Source: Gigantopelta aegis (Eukaryota; Mollusca; Gastropoda; Neomphalida; Peltospiridae). From it: 64,000 nucleotides of DNA. Position 1 is the first letter of the stretch. Every line of letters starts with the position of its first letter. The DNA lies in NCBI RefSeq assembly GCF_016097555.1, contig NC_054701.1, forward strand, positions 67,028,176 through 67,092,175, written 5' to 3'. Positions 1 to 10,606 of the stretch are shown piece after piece. The notes below the pieces were generated by a model that saw nothing but the letters and a program-made list of their open reading frames with translations, was not told the origin of the DNA and searched no databases. A program made the position numbers and the translations under genes.

Positions 1-334
1 AAAGCATAAACCAAGGAACAGGTATCAAAATTTCCTAATAAAGCATAAGGGTTGGGGTTTGTTTTGTTTGGGGTGGGCGTTTTTTTTTTGGGGGGAGGGT
101 GGATATTTCCCGAAATCTTTTCGTGCTGCTTGTGCTACCTTGCGCTTGCCGTTTTGAATGTGCGAGACCCCTCTTATGCGTTCCCCAACTTTCCTCAAGT
201 CTTGGGCGTAGGAGCTGGAAATGGGGCCCAGTTTTATCAGTAAAGCATAAATTACTGTTTGCCAAACCAAGGAACAGATTTTCAGTAATGTTTCTTAAAC
301 CAGTGTATAGGTTTTTTACTACCATCAGTTTTAC

Positions 335-483
335 CTATATAGCTTGACTCCGGCCTCTTTCTCCAGCTGGAACATCATCTGGTAGGCATCAGCCATCATG
401 GCGGTGTAGAAATCATCCTCGTAAGCCTTTCTTGTAACGCGGGTCTGACCATGTGAGCTGCCCCGGGAGTGGGGCAGTGGAAA
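335..483 (-). CDS. PIPOX: PIPOX copy A exon 2
   Basis: Acceptor TTGTAG, donor ATAG|GTAAAA. About seven base differences from copy B exon 2, three of them changing residues (V/I, Y/H, E/A). Confidence 0.9.
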
Positions 484-2659
484 CTACAACACACATTGAT
501 TGCATAACATGTTAAATTCAATGACTCTTTCAGTTATCCAAAATGACTGTAATACTGTACAATACACGGTAGTGTTTAAAAAATCAGGGTCTGTTCGGAG
601 CCAGTTTAAAGATCCGCGGGGCCTGTAACACAAATAACAGTGGGGCCTCCTTCCCAGGATATATATTTTGCAACCCCCTCGGGGAGCAATCTGATTAAAA
701 TTAGCTCTACTGGGTCTAGCCAGTAGATCTAACAGCATTGCATGGACTGCCATGTCCAGGTGACATTTCATCCATAAATAACAATTTAAATATCGACCAA
801 TTACACTTCGCCTATTATAGCGTTATTCGGGAGCATACAATTCAAAAAATATCGGGCGAGACTATTTATGCAATAGGCGAACTTGTTGGTCTATTGCAAC
901 ATTGAAAAAAGTGGGGGAAAGTGAAGTAATAAACTTTGGATTGTATACTAGTATAAACAGATTTTATGGCTATACCATCACGGATGTTTTTTCGTCTTCA
1001 AACGAATTTCATATACAATTTTATACTGCAATTAGTTTTCAGCATACTTCGTAATTCACCCGAATCATTTCGTATACCCTCGGCATAATTCCGAATGTTT
1101 TCAAATTCTTTTCAAATCACTGGCATGATTTTGCAAGTAAGGTTTTGATTGGTCGAATGAAAGGTCAACTGGACATGAGCTCCAACGGGCTGCTATTAGA
1201 TCCACGTGTAATAGTGGAGCTAATTTTAATTAGATTGCTCGGGGAGAGGGGAAAAATTACCTGGGAAAAATAAATGTGCACGTCACCGCGGGGCCCCCTG
1301 AAGCGCGGGTTCCGTAGCATGTGCTACATGAGCTACTAGGATAAACCGGCCCTAGGTCTCTCACTTTAAGAAGTGTTGAATGTTCAGCTTTGTATAGCCT
1401 TTTTTTAATCAATTAAATTACATATCAGATTCCTGTTATTTGATAGTGCATAACTATTTTCGATTATGACACCTTGGACCGAATTTACGAAGACTGGTTT
1501 TTTTCCTGAACATTATGTGGTTATGTAACTTATAAACTCGGACCGGCCTCGGTGGTATCGTGGTTAAGCCATATGACATACGGTTGGTAGGTACAGGGTT
1601 CGCAGCTTGGTACCGGCTCCCACCCGGGGCGAGTTTTAACGACTCGGTGGGTAGCTGTAAGACCATTACACCCTCTTCTCTCTCACTTACCACTAACAAC
1701 TAATCCACTGTCCTGGACAGGCAGCCCAGATTGCTGATGTGTGTGTGTGCCCAGAACAGCGTGTTTGAACCTTAATTGGACATAGCAGGAAAATAAGTTA
1801 AATTGAAATTGTAAACTCGGTCCAGGGTATTTATAAAGCTGTTACATTAAGCAGTTCTTACAACGTTTTACTTAATTAAAAACGCTTGCTAGTTCCGAAT
1901 GGGAGCGAATAATGGAGAATTGGAAAATAGAAGGTAATGTGATGTTACAGGAAGTGTAAAATTTAATGTTATATATATTTATTTATGCAGTTCAACAATT
2001 ATTGCTGTAAATGGATGTTTGAAAATGAGAAAACGATTGAGCAAACATTCGTCATGCGCACAACTCATTTCCTAGTGACATGATAACACTTCGAATTAAC
2101 AGGTAGGAGTTATCAAAAAATAAAATAAATTGTTTTGTTTAACGACACCACTAGAGCACATTGATTTATTAATCAAAGGCTATTGGATGTCAAACATATG
2201 GTCATTTTGACACAGTCACAGAGATGAAACCCTCTACGTTTTTTCCATTAGTAGCAAGGAATCTTTTATATGCACCACCCCACAGACAGGATAGCACATG
2301 CCACGGCTTTGATATACCAGTCGTGGTGCTCTGGCTAGAGCGAGAAATAGTCCAATAGGTCCACCGACGGGGAACGATTCTAGACCGACCACGCATCAAG
2401 CGAGCGTTTTCCCACTGGGCTACGTTTCGCCCTCATAATATGAGTTACAAGGTCAACAGAAAACATGGTTGTATGATAATGTTATATATAGGGCTAGATC
2501 CAGCAAAACAATGAACTGTTTATGTGGGTCAGTCGGAGGTCTGTACTGTACCTGTTCTATGAGCAGTGTACGCTGATGTTGTTTAGCAAGGTGGTAGGCT
2601 GTTGCCGATCCCTCGACGCCGGCACCGACAACGATCGCGTCGTACACGTCATCATCCAT
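335..2659 (-). CDS. PIPOX: Peroxisomal sarcosine oxidase-like gene, copy A (partial: exons 1-2)
   Basis: A second head-to-tail copy of the PIPOX-like gene. Exon 1 is 2659-2552 (ATG to CAG|GTACAG, 36 codons: [20 protein letters not shown] onward). Exon 2 is 483-335 (149 nt, [24 protein letters not shown]...). The phase leaving exon 2 is the same as in copy B, so exon 3 should lie left of base 1. Intron 2 DNA at 1-334 also matches copy B intron 2 around 15590-16400, including the recurring AAGCATAAA pieces. Intron 1 is 2.07 kb here against 0.78 kb in copy B, because of inserted repeats. No stop or frameshift is visible in the two exons, so it may be functional, but most of the gene cannot be seen. 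Confidence 0.9.
671..1251. mobile_element. Inverted-repeat element with GCAATCTGATTAAAAT arms, PIPOX copy A intron 1
   Basis: Left arm GGGGAGCAATCTGATTAAAA with TTAGCTC, right arm GAGCTAATTTTAATTAGATT with GCTCGGGG. The interior is AT-rich and non-coding. A short version lies at 21667-21770. Confidence 0.7.
1542..1811 (+). mobile_element. SINE family S2, near full length
   Basis: S2 has a tRNA-like head (GGCCTCGGTGGYRTCGTGG as box A region, GGGTTCGCAGC as box B) and a tail ending in AAGCACGAAAATAAGTT-like DNA. TAAACTCGG flanks both ends as a target duplication. Lies in PIPOX copy A intron 1. Confidence 0.88.
2131..2434 (-). mobile_element. SINE family S1 with tail type b
   Basis: S1 has head GACGTAGCCCAGTGGTAAAG...GGATCGATCCC, a core containing CTATCCTGTCTGTGGGA and ATATAAAAGATCCCTTGCT, and here tail b (TTTGACATCCAATAGCC...GTGTCGTTAAACAAAAC). 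In PIPOX copy A intron 1, about 120 bp past the exon 1 donor. Confidence 0.87.
2552..2659 (-). CDS. PIPOX: PIPOX copy A exon 1
   Basis: Starts at ATG 2659 and has no in-frame ATG before it, unlike copy B. Donor CAG|GTACAG. Encodes the FAD-binding motif. Confidence 0.9.
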
Positions 2660-2786
2660 CGTCGTCGTTGTCTACTGTTGTTGTCGTTGTTCAGACCAAC
2701 CGATAAACCTTATCTTCTCAAATCTTTAACAATGGGCGGATCATTGCTTACTAAAAGGGTTTATCTAAGGTCAAAACATACGTAGC

Positions 2787-3055
2787 AGGCACGGCGGAGC
2801 AGCGGGAGGGGGAAGGGAGCTGGGCACCCCAATAATTCTGAATCAAAAATATTATTGGTAGTAAATCTTAACGCAGAGATGACCTGTACTTGTAGAATGC
2901 AGGAAATTACATTTCAGAACATCTAGTTTTCAGAACATCTAGGCTAACATACCCCCGAACCCCCTAGAAACTTTGCTTTGCGTCCTCGGTCTGTCAGCCC
3001 CCTCCCCCCCCCCCCCCCCCCCCCCCCCCCCAGTGTCTATTTGCTTCCGCCGTGC
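2787..3055. mobile_element. CAGGCACGG-ended MITE upstream of PIPOX copy A
   Basis: Left end CAGGCACGGCGGA and right end TCCGCCGTGCCT, flanked by ACGTAG on both sides. Contains the poly-C run near 3003-3030. A related copy lies at 16102-16328. Confidence 0.8.
3001..3030. repeat. Poly-C tract inside MITE
   Basis: About 27 uninterrupted C. Length is unreliable in assemblies. Confidence 0.9.
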
Positions 3056-3090
3056 CTACGTAGTGTTCCGCGCAATGATAATACTGTATA

Positions 3091-3676
3091 TTAAAGGGAC
3101 ATTCCTCAGTTTGCTGTATTGTAAGATGTTTCCGACTAATAAAATATTTCTACGATTAAACTTACATATTAAATGTATTTTCTTATTTAGAATATTAGTG
3201 TCTGTATATTCAATGTCCCCTGCGTGTGCTGTAACCTCACCGTGGTGCAGGGGTGTAACATTCTCTTTGAGAATGGCCAATACAGCACAAAATTGAAGTT
3301 TTGAGTAAAATTCGGTATCCGTAAAATTCTGTGATATTTGTGTTTTTGCACAGTTCTTTACACTGTTTTTGTTTAAGTCTTGAATTTTTATATTGATGTT
3401 GATCATCACTTTATTTATTTGCATTACCATAGTTTGACACCCAATAGCCGATGTATTTTTCGTGCTGGGGTGTCGTTAAACATTCATTCATTCCGTATAT
3501 TCAATGTGTTTCTGGTCGTCTTAATATTTGTAACAAGCCCAAACTGGATTTTGTCTTCAAATAATTTCGTACGTACGAAACAATTATATTTTTGGAAATA
3601 AAATGAAATTTAACCTAGTACAAATATTAGATCGATCAGAAACACGTTTACTATACAGTCACTAATATTTGATGCC
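3091..3676. mobile_element. TTAA-flanked MITE (family T1), split by S5, 3' end lost
   Basis: Starts TTAAAGGGACATTCC and follows the T1 consensus to the CAGAAACACGTTTA region, interrupted by the S5 insertion. T1 ends are inverted repeats. TTAA targets suggest piggyBac-type mobilisation (inference). Confidence 0.82.
3217..3494 (+). mobile_element. SINE-like family S5, inserted into a TTAA MITE
   Basis: Flanked by perfect 13-bp duplications (GTATATTCAATGT at 3204-3216 and 3495-3507). The head lacks the S1-S4 tRNA boxes. The tail (TTTGACACCCAATAGCCGATG...GTGTCGTTAAACATTCATTC) is related to the S1b/S3/S4 tails. Confidence 0.8.
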
Positions 3677-3845
3677 GCGAGGCTCCACCGAGCGGTAATC
3701 GCAAATCGAACCGAGCAGGACAAAACAGATATTAAAGACAGTAACCAGTTGTTCTATTTATCCTAAAATCTTATATAATTTTTAAAACTTAATCAAATTA
3801 AACATTTTAATTCACAACTTTACCGGGGTTTTTGTGTGTGTGTTT

Positions 3846-4189
3846 TTAAAGGGACATTCCCGAGTTTGCTGCATTGTAAGATTTTTCCGACTAATAAAAT
3901 ATTTCTACGATTAAACTTACATATTAAATATATTTTCTTGTTTACAATATCAGTGTCTGTATATTCAATGTCTTTCTGATCGTCTTAATATTTGTAAGAA
4001 GCCCAAACTTGATTTTGTCTTCAAATAATTTCGTACGTATGAAAAAACATATTTTAGGAAATAAAATGAAATTTACGCTAATACTAATATTAGAACGATC
4101 AGAAACACGTTTAATATACAGCCGTTAAAAAATCTCTGTTAATCGATAACACCTTAACAATTGCAGCAAACTCAGGAATGTCCCTTTAA
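3846..4189. mobile_element. TTAA-flanked MITE (family T1), full length
   Basis: 344 bp from TTAAAGGGACATTCCCGAGT to GCAAACTCAGGAATGTCCCT plus TTAA. Inverted ends of about 28 bp. The best intact T1 copy in the window. No coding capacity. Confidence 0.9.
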
Positions 4190-4212
4190 GAGATGTAGGC
4201 ATACACGTGTTG

Positions 4213-4272
4213 AAGGAAGGAAATGTTTTATTTAACGACTCAACACATTTTATTTACGGTTATATACACGTG
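4213..4272 (-). mobile_element. SINE S1 tail-a fragment
   Basis: GGAAATGTTTTATTTAACGA...CACATTTTATTTACGGTTAT only, a 5'-truncated insertion. Confidence 0.65.
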
Positions 4273-4425
4273 TTGAATGCCTTATCGTCTACAATATTAG
4301 ATACAAAAATTCAAAACAAATAGTTCTTAAATAACAACAATTTATTTCTTATTTTTAAAATAAAGATTGTCTTCCAAACGTTTTTTAAAATCTAAACCTT
4401 CAACTGCAAATAAAATAAGTTACAT

Positions 4426-4645
4426 TTAAAGGGACATTCCCGAGTTTACTGCATTGTGAGATGTTTCTCTTAAAGGGACATTCCCGAGTTTACTGCATTG
4501 TGAGATGTTTCTCTTAAAGGGACATTCCTGAGTTTACTGCATTGTGAGATGTTTCTCTTAAAGAGACATTTCTGAGTTTACTGCATTGTAAGATGTTTCT
4601 CTTAAAGGGACATTCCTGAGTTTACTGCATTGTAAGATGTTTCCG
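4426..4645. repeat. 44-bp tandem repeat of the T1 terminal region, 5 copies
   Basis: Unit runs from TTAAAGGGACATTCC to GAGATGTTTCTC. Units differ by single substitutions (CCCGAG/CCTGAG, GTGAG/GTAAG). Confidence 0.9.
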
Positions 4646-4976
4646 ACTAATAAAATATTTCTAGGAATAAACTTACATGTTAAATATATTTTCTTGTTTA
4701 GAATATCAGTGTCTGTATATTCAATGTGTTTCTGGTCGTCTTAATATTTGTAAGAAGCCCAAAATGGATTTAGTTTTCAAATAATTTAGTACGTACGAAA
4801 AAAAATATTTTAGGAAATAAAATGAAATTTAACCTAGTACAAATATTAAAACAATCAGAAACACGTAATATTTTATGCAGAAAAAATATATTTGATATGT
4901 AATTACAATCGTTAAAAAGTCTCTTTTAGTCGATAACATCGTAACAATTGCAGCAAACTCAGGAATGTCCATTTAA
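4426..4976. mobile_element. TTAA-flanked MITE (family T1) with tandemly repeated left end
   Basis: The left terminal 44 bp are repeated five times (4426 to about 4645), then the body continues to the right terminal repeat (AAACTCAGGAATGTCCATTTAA). Confidence 0.88.
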
Positions 4977-5732
4977 CAATACAGCAGAACTCCGTAGCTG
5001 ATCACAATTATTACTAGTGTAAAAGTAGTTCCGTTCCAGAAATCTTTTTTTTTTTAATCAGTGACAGATAATATAGAAATTAATCTAGTCATATCTAGCT
5101 ACTATATAATGTATATTGATTGGAGGATAAATAAATATAATATACAATCCATTGCTGCGGGTAGGCGATATCACAAGATGAAGGCAAATCCTTTCGTCTT
5201 GTCCAATATATTTAATTTCTGATTGTTAAGTGATATAATACTATACACCTGATTACACATAAAATTTCTATAATATTCTTGTTTAGAAATATCTGAATTT
5301 CAACACCGTGAACAGCTAGGGTTTATCTCGTCCCCAATCAGTGTCCATCACCACCATTATGCAATGCACGCTGGAGACTGGAATATAATATATGGATTTA
5401 CTTCAATGGACTGTTTAAACAATATCTAAATCAGTCTTTTTACCTGGTGTGTGATCAATAAATGAGATATCAAAGTGTTCGATACGATCGGAAATAAAAC
5501 GTCCTTTTGAATTTTGTATTGTGCAGTGATACGACTGTTTATTACATAATGAAAATATATCTGTATTCTTACTGGTCAAAAACCAGTCACATGACCTTCC
5601 GAAAACAATGATATTGCCCTCAGACGGTCTCACCGGTCCGATCAAAACTGATATTGTCCTGGGAGATTTAACCAATGGAAATAAAGACAAGACAACATTC
5701 TATCCATTAATGAATAAGTAATGTAATAATAA

Positions 5733-5788
<56 letters not shown>

Positions 5789-5954
5789 ATAATAATAATA
5801 ATATTAATAATAATATATTTTTTATTTCAGATTAGTGATTAATAAAACATAATTAAACATCAAATATAAAACTGATTACATAATATACAGTAGCTTGTGC
5901 CAGCGATTTTCACATGCGGATTTGACATACACACTTGTACACAGCAGGTGGGCC
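4977..5954. other. Spacer between PIPOX copies; TAG microsatellite
   Basis: AT-rich, no coding signal. Holds a (TAG)n run at about 5728-5787 passing into AAT repeats. Nothing else recognised. Confidence 0.6.
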
Positions 5955-6119
5955 CAGAGGCGGATCTAGGGTGGGAGCAGGAACCCGCCGCCCCTAAATT
6001 TTGCGATAGTTATAATTTTATTATAGATTAATTTTCTCTTTTTTTTACTATCCCCCTCCAAACCTCCCCCAAAGTTCCCTTGGTATTTCACCTCATATCA
6101 CTGGGGGACCCCTAAATGT
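5955..6119. mobile_element. CAGAGGCGGATCTAG-type element, truncated
   Basis: Closely matches 26237-26422 (CCCTAAATTTTGCRAYAGTT, then TTTCACCTCATRTCACTGGG) but lacks the right terminal GGATCCGCCACTG. Confidence 0.7.
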
Positions 6120-6577
6120 CGTTTACGGTTGCTTCGATTCTGCTTTTGATTGATTGATTGATTTTTGATTGAAAACATATTTTATTGTACAAAGAACAAA
6201 ATAATCGGGCATAACTTTGACAACTTACGAGGCCCTCTTCTATATACATACAATATACATGGCGACCTATATTACACAGCTGTAAATTTAAACTACATTT
6301 AAATAGTCACGGATAACCAGTGGAAGGAAATATATTATATACAAAAGAATGTTGCCCCCTCCCTTGCTATGATACCCTAAATATTTTCCTATACATTTTC
6401 CATATAGCCAAGCTACTTTAATAGGCCTACTTCGACTTAGGCCGCAAATATTTTAAAAACAAGCCATTCTACTTATTCAGAACAACAGGACCTGTTTTCG
6501 AGAGCAATTATAGAGAGCAATTAAAGAGAGCTGATGGTCCAAGCCATCATATAGACCATTTTGACTCCAAATGTGGT

Positions 6578-6583
6578 TTTATT
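6578..6583 (-). terminator. Candidate polyadenylation signal of PIPOX copy B
   Basis: An AATAAA hexamer on the minus strand about 160 nt past the stop codon. Position and sequence fit a short 3' UTR. AT-rich DNA makes chance matches likely. Confidence 0.35.
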
Positions 6584-6743
6584 TTCTTGCAAGAAAAGCC
6601 CGGAAAAAATGACGTCATACCATAGGGGGCGGGGGGGAACTAAAAAAAACCACCTAAATGTTTTTGACGTACGAGGGTCAAAATCTACACGCGGGCAGAC
6701 AAGAGACCAGAAATTTATTTTCTTTGGCCTTGTTGTTTGCTGT

Positions 6744-6868
6744 CTACATTCTGGAAGTGGGTGCAAATCGGTTTATCCTGAAGTAACTCAAATCGTAAGA
6801 TGGTGTCGTTTTCATAATGAGCTCACAGACTGCCTTGCCCACAACTGGAGAGATCTTGAAGCCAGACC
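6744..6868 (-). CDS. PIPOX: PIPOX copy B exon 8 (terminal)
   Basis: 125 nt including TAG at 6744-6746, acceptor TTACAG. Encodes [18 protein letters not shown], then [20 protein letters not shown]. The last three residues, Ser-Arg-Met, fit the PTS1 consensus ([SAC]-[KRH]-[LM]), so peroxisomal import is likely. Confidence 0.93.
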
Positions 6869-7443
6869 CTGTAACATCAGAAAAAATATACATGTTGTTG
6901 TTAGTTCTGTCTGAGGTGGCGTCGTGCTTCTTTGTGTCCTGAGAAAACAAATTCGAGAGGTTTGTTAAAAAAAAACATAAAGAAGATAGTTTTTAATGTG
7001 TTGGGTAGTATTTAAAACCCATATTAATTTCCTCATCCAATAATATATTTATATAATTTTGGGCCGTCTACAGTATGGTAGAAGGAACTCACCGGCCTCG
7101 GTGGCGTCGTGGTTAAGCCATCGAACATAAGGCTGGTAGGTACAGGGTTCGCAGCCCGGTACCGGCTCCCACCTGAACGAGTTGTAATGACTCAATGGGT
7201 AGGTGTAAGGCCACTACACGCGCTTCTCTCTCACTAACAACTAACCAACTGTCCTGGACAGACAGCCCAGATAGCTGAGGTGTGTGCCCAGGACTGCGTG
7301 CATGAACCTTAATTGGATATAAACACGAAAATAAATTGAAATGAAATGAAAGAAGGAACTCTTTGCAGCCAATGAATTTTGCATAGAAAAATATAAACAT
7401 AGATCATTAAGTTTAATGCGAATGATTTAAAACTCATTTATAT

Positions 7444-7510
<67 letters not shown>

Positions 7511-7694
7511 AATATTGTTTTAAGTATCTCGGTTTATAGCTAGATATCGTCATTACCATTCGTGAGAAACTGGTTTTCACAAACCTGAAAATCCAGCAGC
7601 TATCAATATGTTACTCCACCTTGGATGTCGATCAAGAATAAAATGAGAGTCTGGTGTGTTCTAAAATATTGAAAAAATATATAACATCTATCTT

Positions 7695-7725
<31 letters not shown>

Positions 7726-10518
7726 GAAATGAAATCTTCAATAACAAGATTCGAATTTGATTTGAGAGAAACTAATATTTGTATACTATTGAAGTCTCAT
7801 TCATTGGTGGTCGAGAGACGAAGGAGACCATGACTAAACAAAAAGGTTGAAATGTTTATTTTTATTTCAAGAATACATAATACCGTTGACAGTAAATATT
7901 GGCACTACTATGCATTGATCTTTCACATTAATATGTAACTTAAATATAGTATAAGTATATCTTAGCATCCCAGCATATGTTTAGTGTGGGTGAGAGAAAG
8001 GTGCCTACAGATAGTTAGAAAAGGCGTCTCAATTTAGGAATAGAAGGCATGCCTTAACCTAGAATTTGAGAAATGTCTCGGCCTATGTTTGGGTGAGCCT
8101 CAGTGCTGATATTGGGTGTTTTTTGTTGTTGTTGTTGTTGTTGTTGTTTTTTGTTGTTTAACGACACCACTGGAGCACATTGATCAATAAATCATCGGCT
8201 ATTGGATGTCAAACATATGGTTATTCTGACTCGTATTCACAAGGGAAAACCCGCTACATTTTTCCTAATGCAGCAAGGAATCTTTTATATTATGCATTTT
8301 CCCACAGACAGGAAAGCACATACCACGGCCTTTGTCCAGTTGTGGTGCATTGGTTGGAACGAGAAAAACCCCCAATCAGTTGAATGGGTCCACCGAGGTC
8401 AGTTTAGATATAGTTAAAGATAACGGTATTTGGAGATTCAGTATAGATGGAGAACTATGTCTCAAGCTAAGTATTGGGGGGGGGGGGGGGAGACTTAAAC
8501 TAGGTATACTTTAATGTATCAGGGTCTTTGGACATTCAGAACTAAGGATTAAACTATTAAAAAAAAGTACTGTCGGAAATAGAATAAAAATGATTTTCGT
8601 CGATTATTTCTTACATATTAAACTGACAAGTAAATATTTTGTAAATATCTATTTAATGATAGTCTACCTAATTTAGCATTTACTCGTTTGGGCGCTCATT
8701 GATGTTCAAGGTGGTGTTTACTCTTGAAATTAAAAGAAAAATGTCAGTAAACAAGTGATTTGTGCTCTTTATTGGAACAGACTATAACACATTTTGGTCA
8801 ACGTGTCAATTTCATTGCTGTTACAATATGCGAGGGACTGTTTCTGATGATGGTTTACCCCTATCCCTCTCCAAAACAAAATATTTGTAGTCATTTATAA
8901 GTAACTTTTTAGCAAAACTGTCAAAAACCATTATGAGTGATCCATTTTCCGGTATTAAAGGTGCTATCTCAATGTTGCACAATGACAGCTATTGCAAATC
9001 ATTTTTTTATATATATAAAATTTTGATTTAATATTTAAAGAAGACACCTTTAACAATATGCCCATAAATGATTATAGGAAATAATTTATCTACTGGTAGA
9101 AAATACATTTTTAATGGAGAATCTTTATCACAGCTCGCACATAACTATGATATAGCACATTTAAATTGTTGCAAGAATTTTATATTAAATAAATATGCTT
9201 GTCATAATTAATAATTTATGCTGCAATTCAAAATAATTAGTTAACTTGCAGTTTTAAATTAAAAGTTTGTTAAGGGTAATGAAATTGACACATATCGATC
9301 AAAATGTGTTATAGTCTGTTCCAATAAAGGTAACAAATCACCTGTTTACTGATATCTTTAGTTAATTTCAAGAGTAAACACTATCTTGTACATCAATGAG
9401 AGCCCAAACAAGTAAATGCTAAATTAGGTAGAGTATTATTGAATGGGTATTTACAAAATATTTACTTGTCAGTTTAATATGAAAGAAATATTCGAAGAAA
9501 ATCATTTTTATTCTATTTCCGACAGTACTTTTTTAGTTATATTTATGTATAACAGAAACTTTGGAGATTGATTACTGATAAAGGAACTATAACTCAAGTT
9601 AGGAACTGGGGATCCTCAAACTAGATATAGTGACGTACAACAAGGTTTTAGCATATTCAGTGTGGATGGAGACCTGTGGCTGAAGATGGGGATTGGGGAG
9701 CCTTGAACTAGTTACAGTTGAGCTTCAGCTTATTTAATACTACTGAAGGCATGGTGCTTCAAACAAGCAGTGCTCACCGTTTAAGGCGAGCTGTCACTCT
9801 CACTCCCCACAAGATCCCCTACACTTGATCAAGGAGAGTGATTTTAGCTTCCCTTAACATGTGAATTTATATGGTACCAATATAGTAATATCTTAATGGT
9901 TTCCCCACAATCTAAGTTAGGGATGCAATTAATATTCCCCTCGACTATGTTCACGTCGAGGTTTGAGCAAGGGTTAAGGAGGTGTCTTAAACTAGATCAG
10001 CTTAGAAGACTTTAGGATGTCTGATCCGCTATGTTTTTTCTAAATGTGTGTATGGTCGGCTCTGCTCACCGTGTAGATACAACTCTCTACGACAGACGGC
10101 ACGGATTCTAGCCCGGGCATGTGTTTCGTCACGTACTCTCTTACTGTATCCTTCACCCACGTGACGTCAACCTCATCCCGGAGGTCAGGGTCAATCTCAG
10201 GACCATGGTGCAGACACACCTAACAGTAAACACACAAGACACGAATATTATCAGCATCACAGAGAGTCCACATTGCCCCAAATACAATGCTGAATGTACT
10301 TTCATAAAATACTTTAAATTATATCACTATATAATACTATTTAATAGAAGCACACTTAGAATATTTGGCATAGCCATGCGATTACACTAAACAATTTATA
10401 GTGTCAAAGAAAGTTGAGTACAAAACAAATTGATTACCAATAAGTATCAAAATTAAATTAAATTACAATATAAGGCCAATATGACAAATAGAATAAGTTT
10501 ATTTATAAATTGCTAACA

Positions 10519-10606
<88 letters not shown>

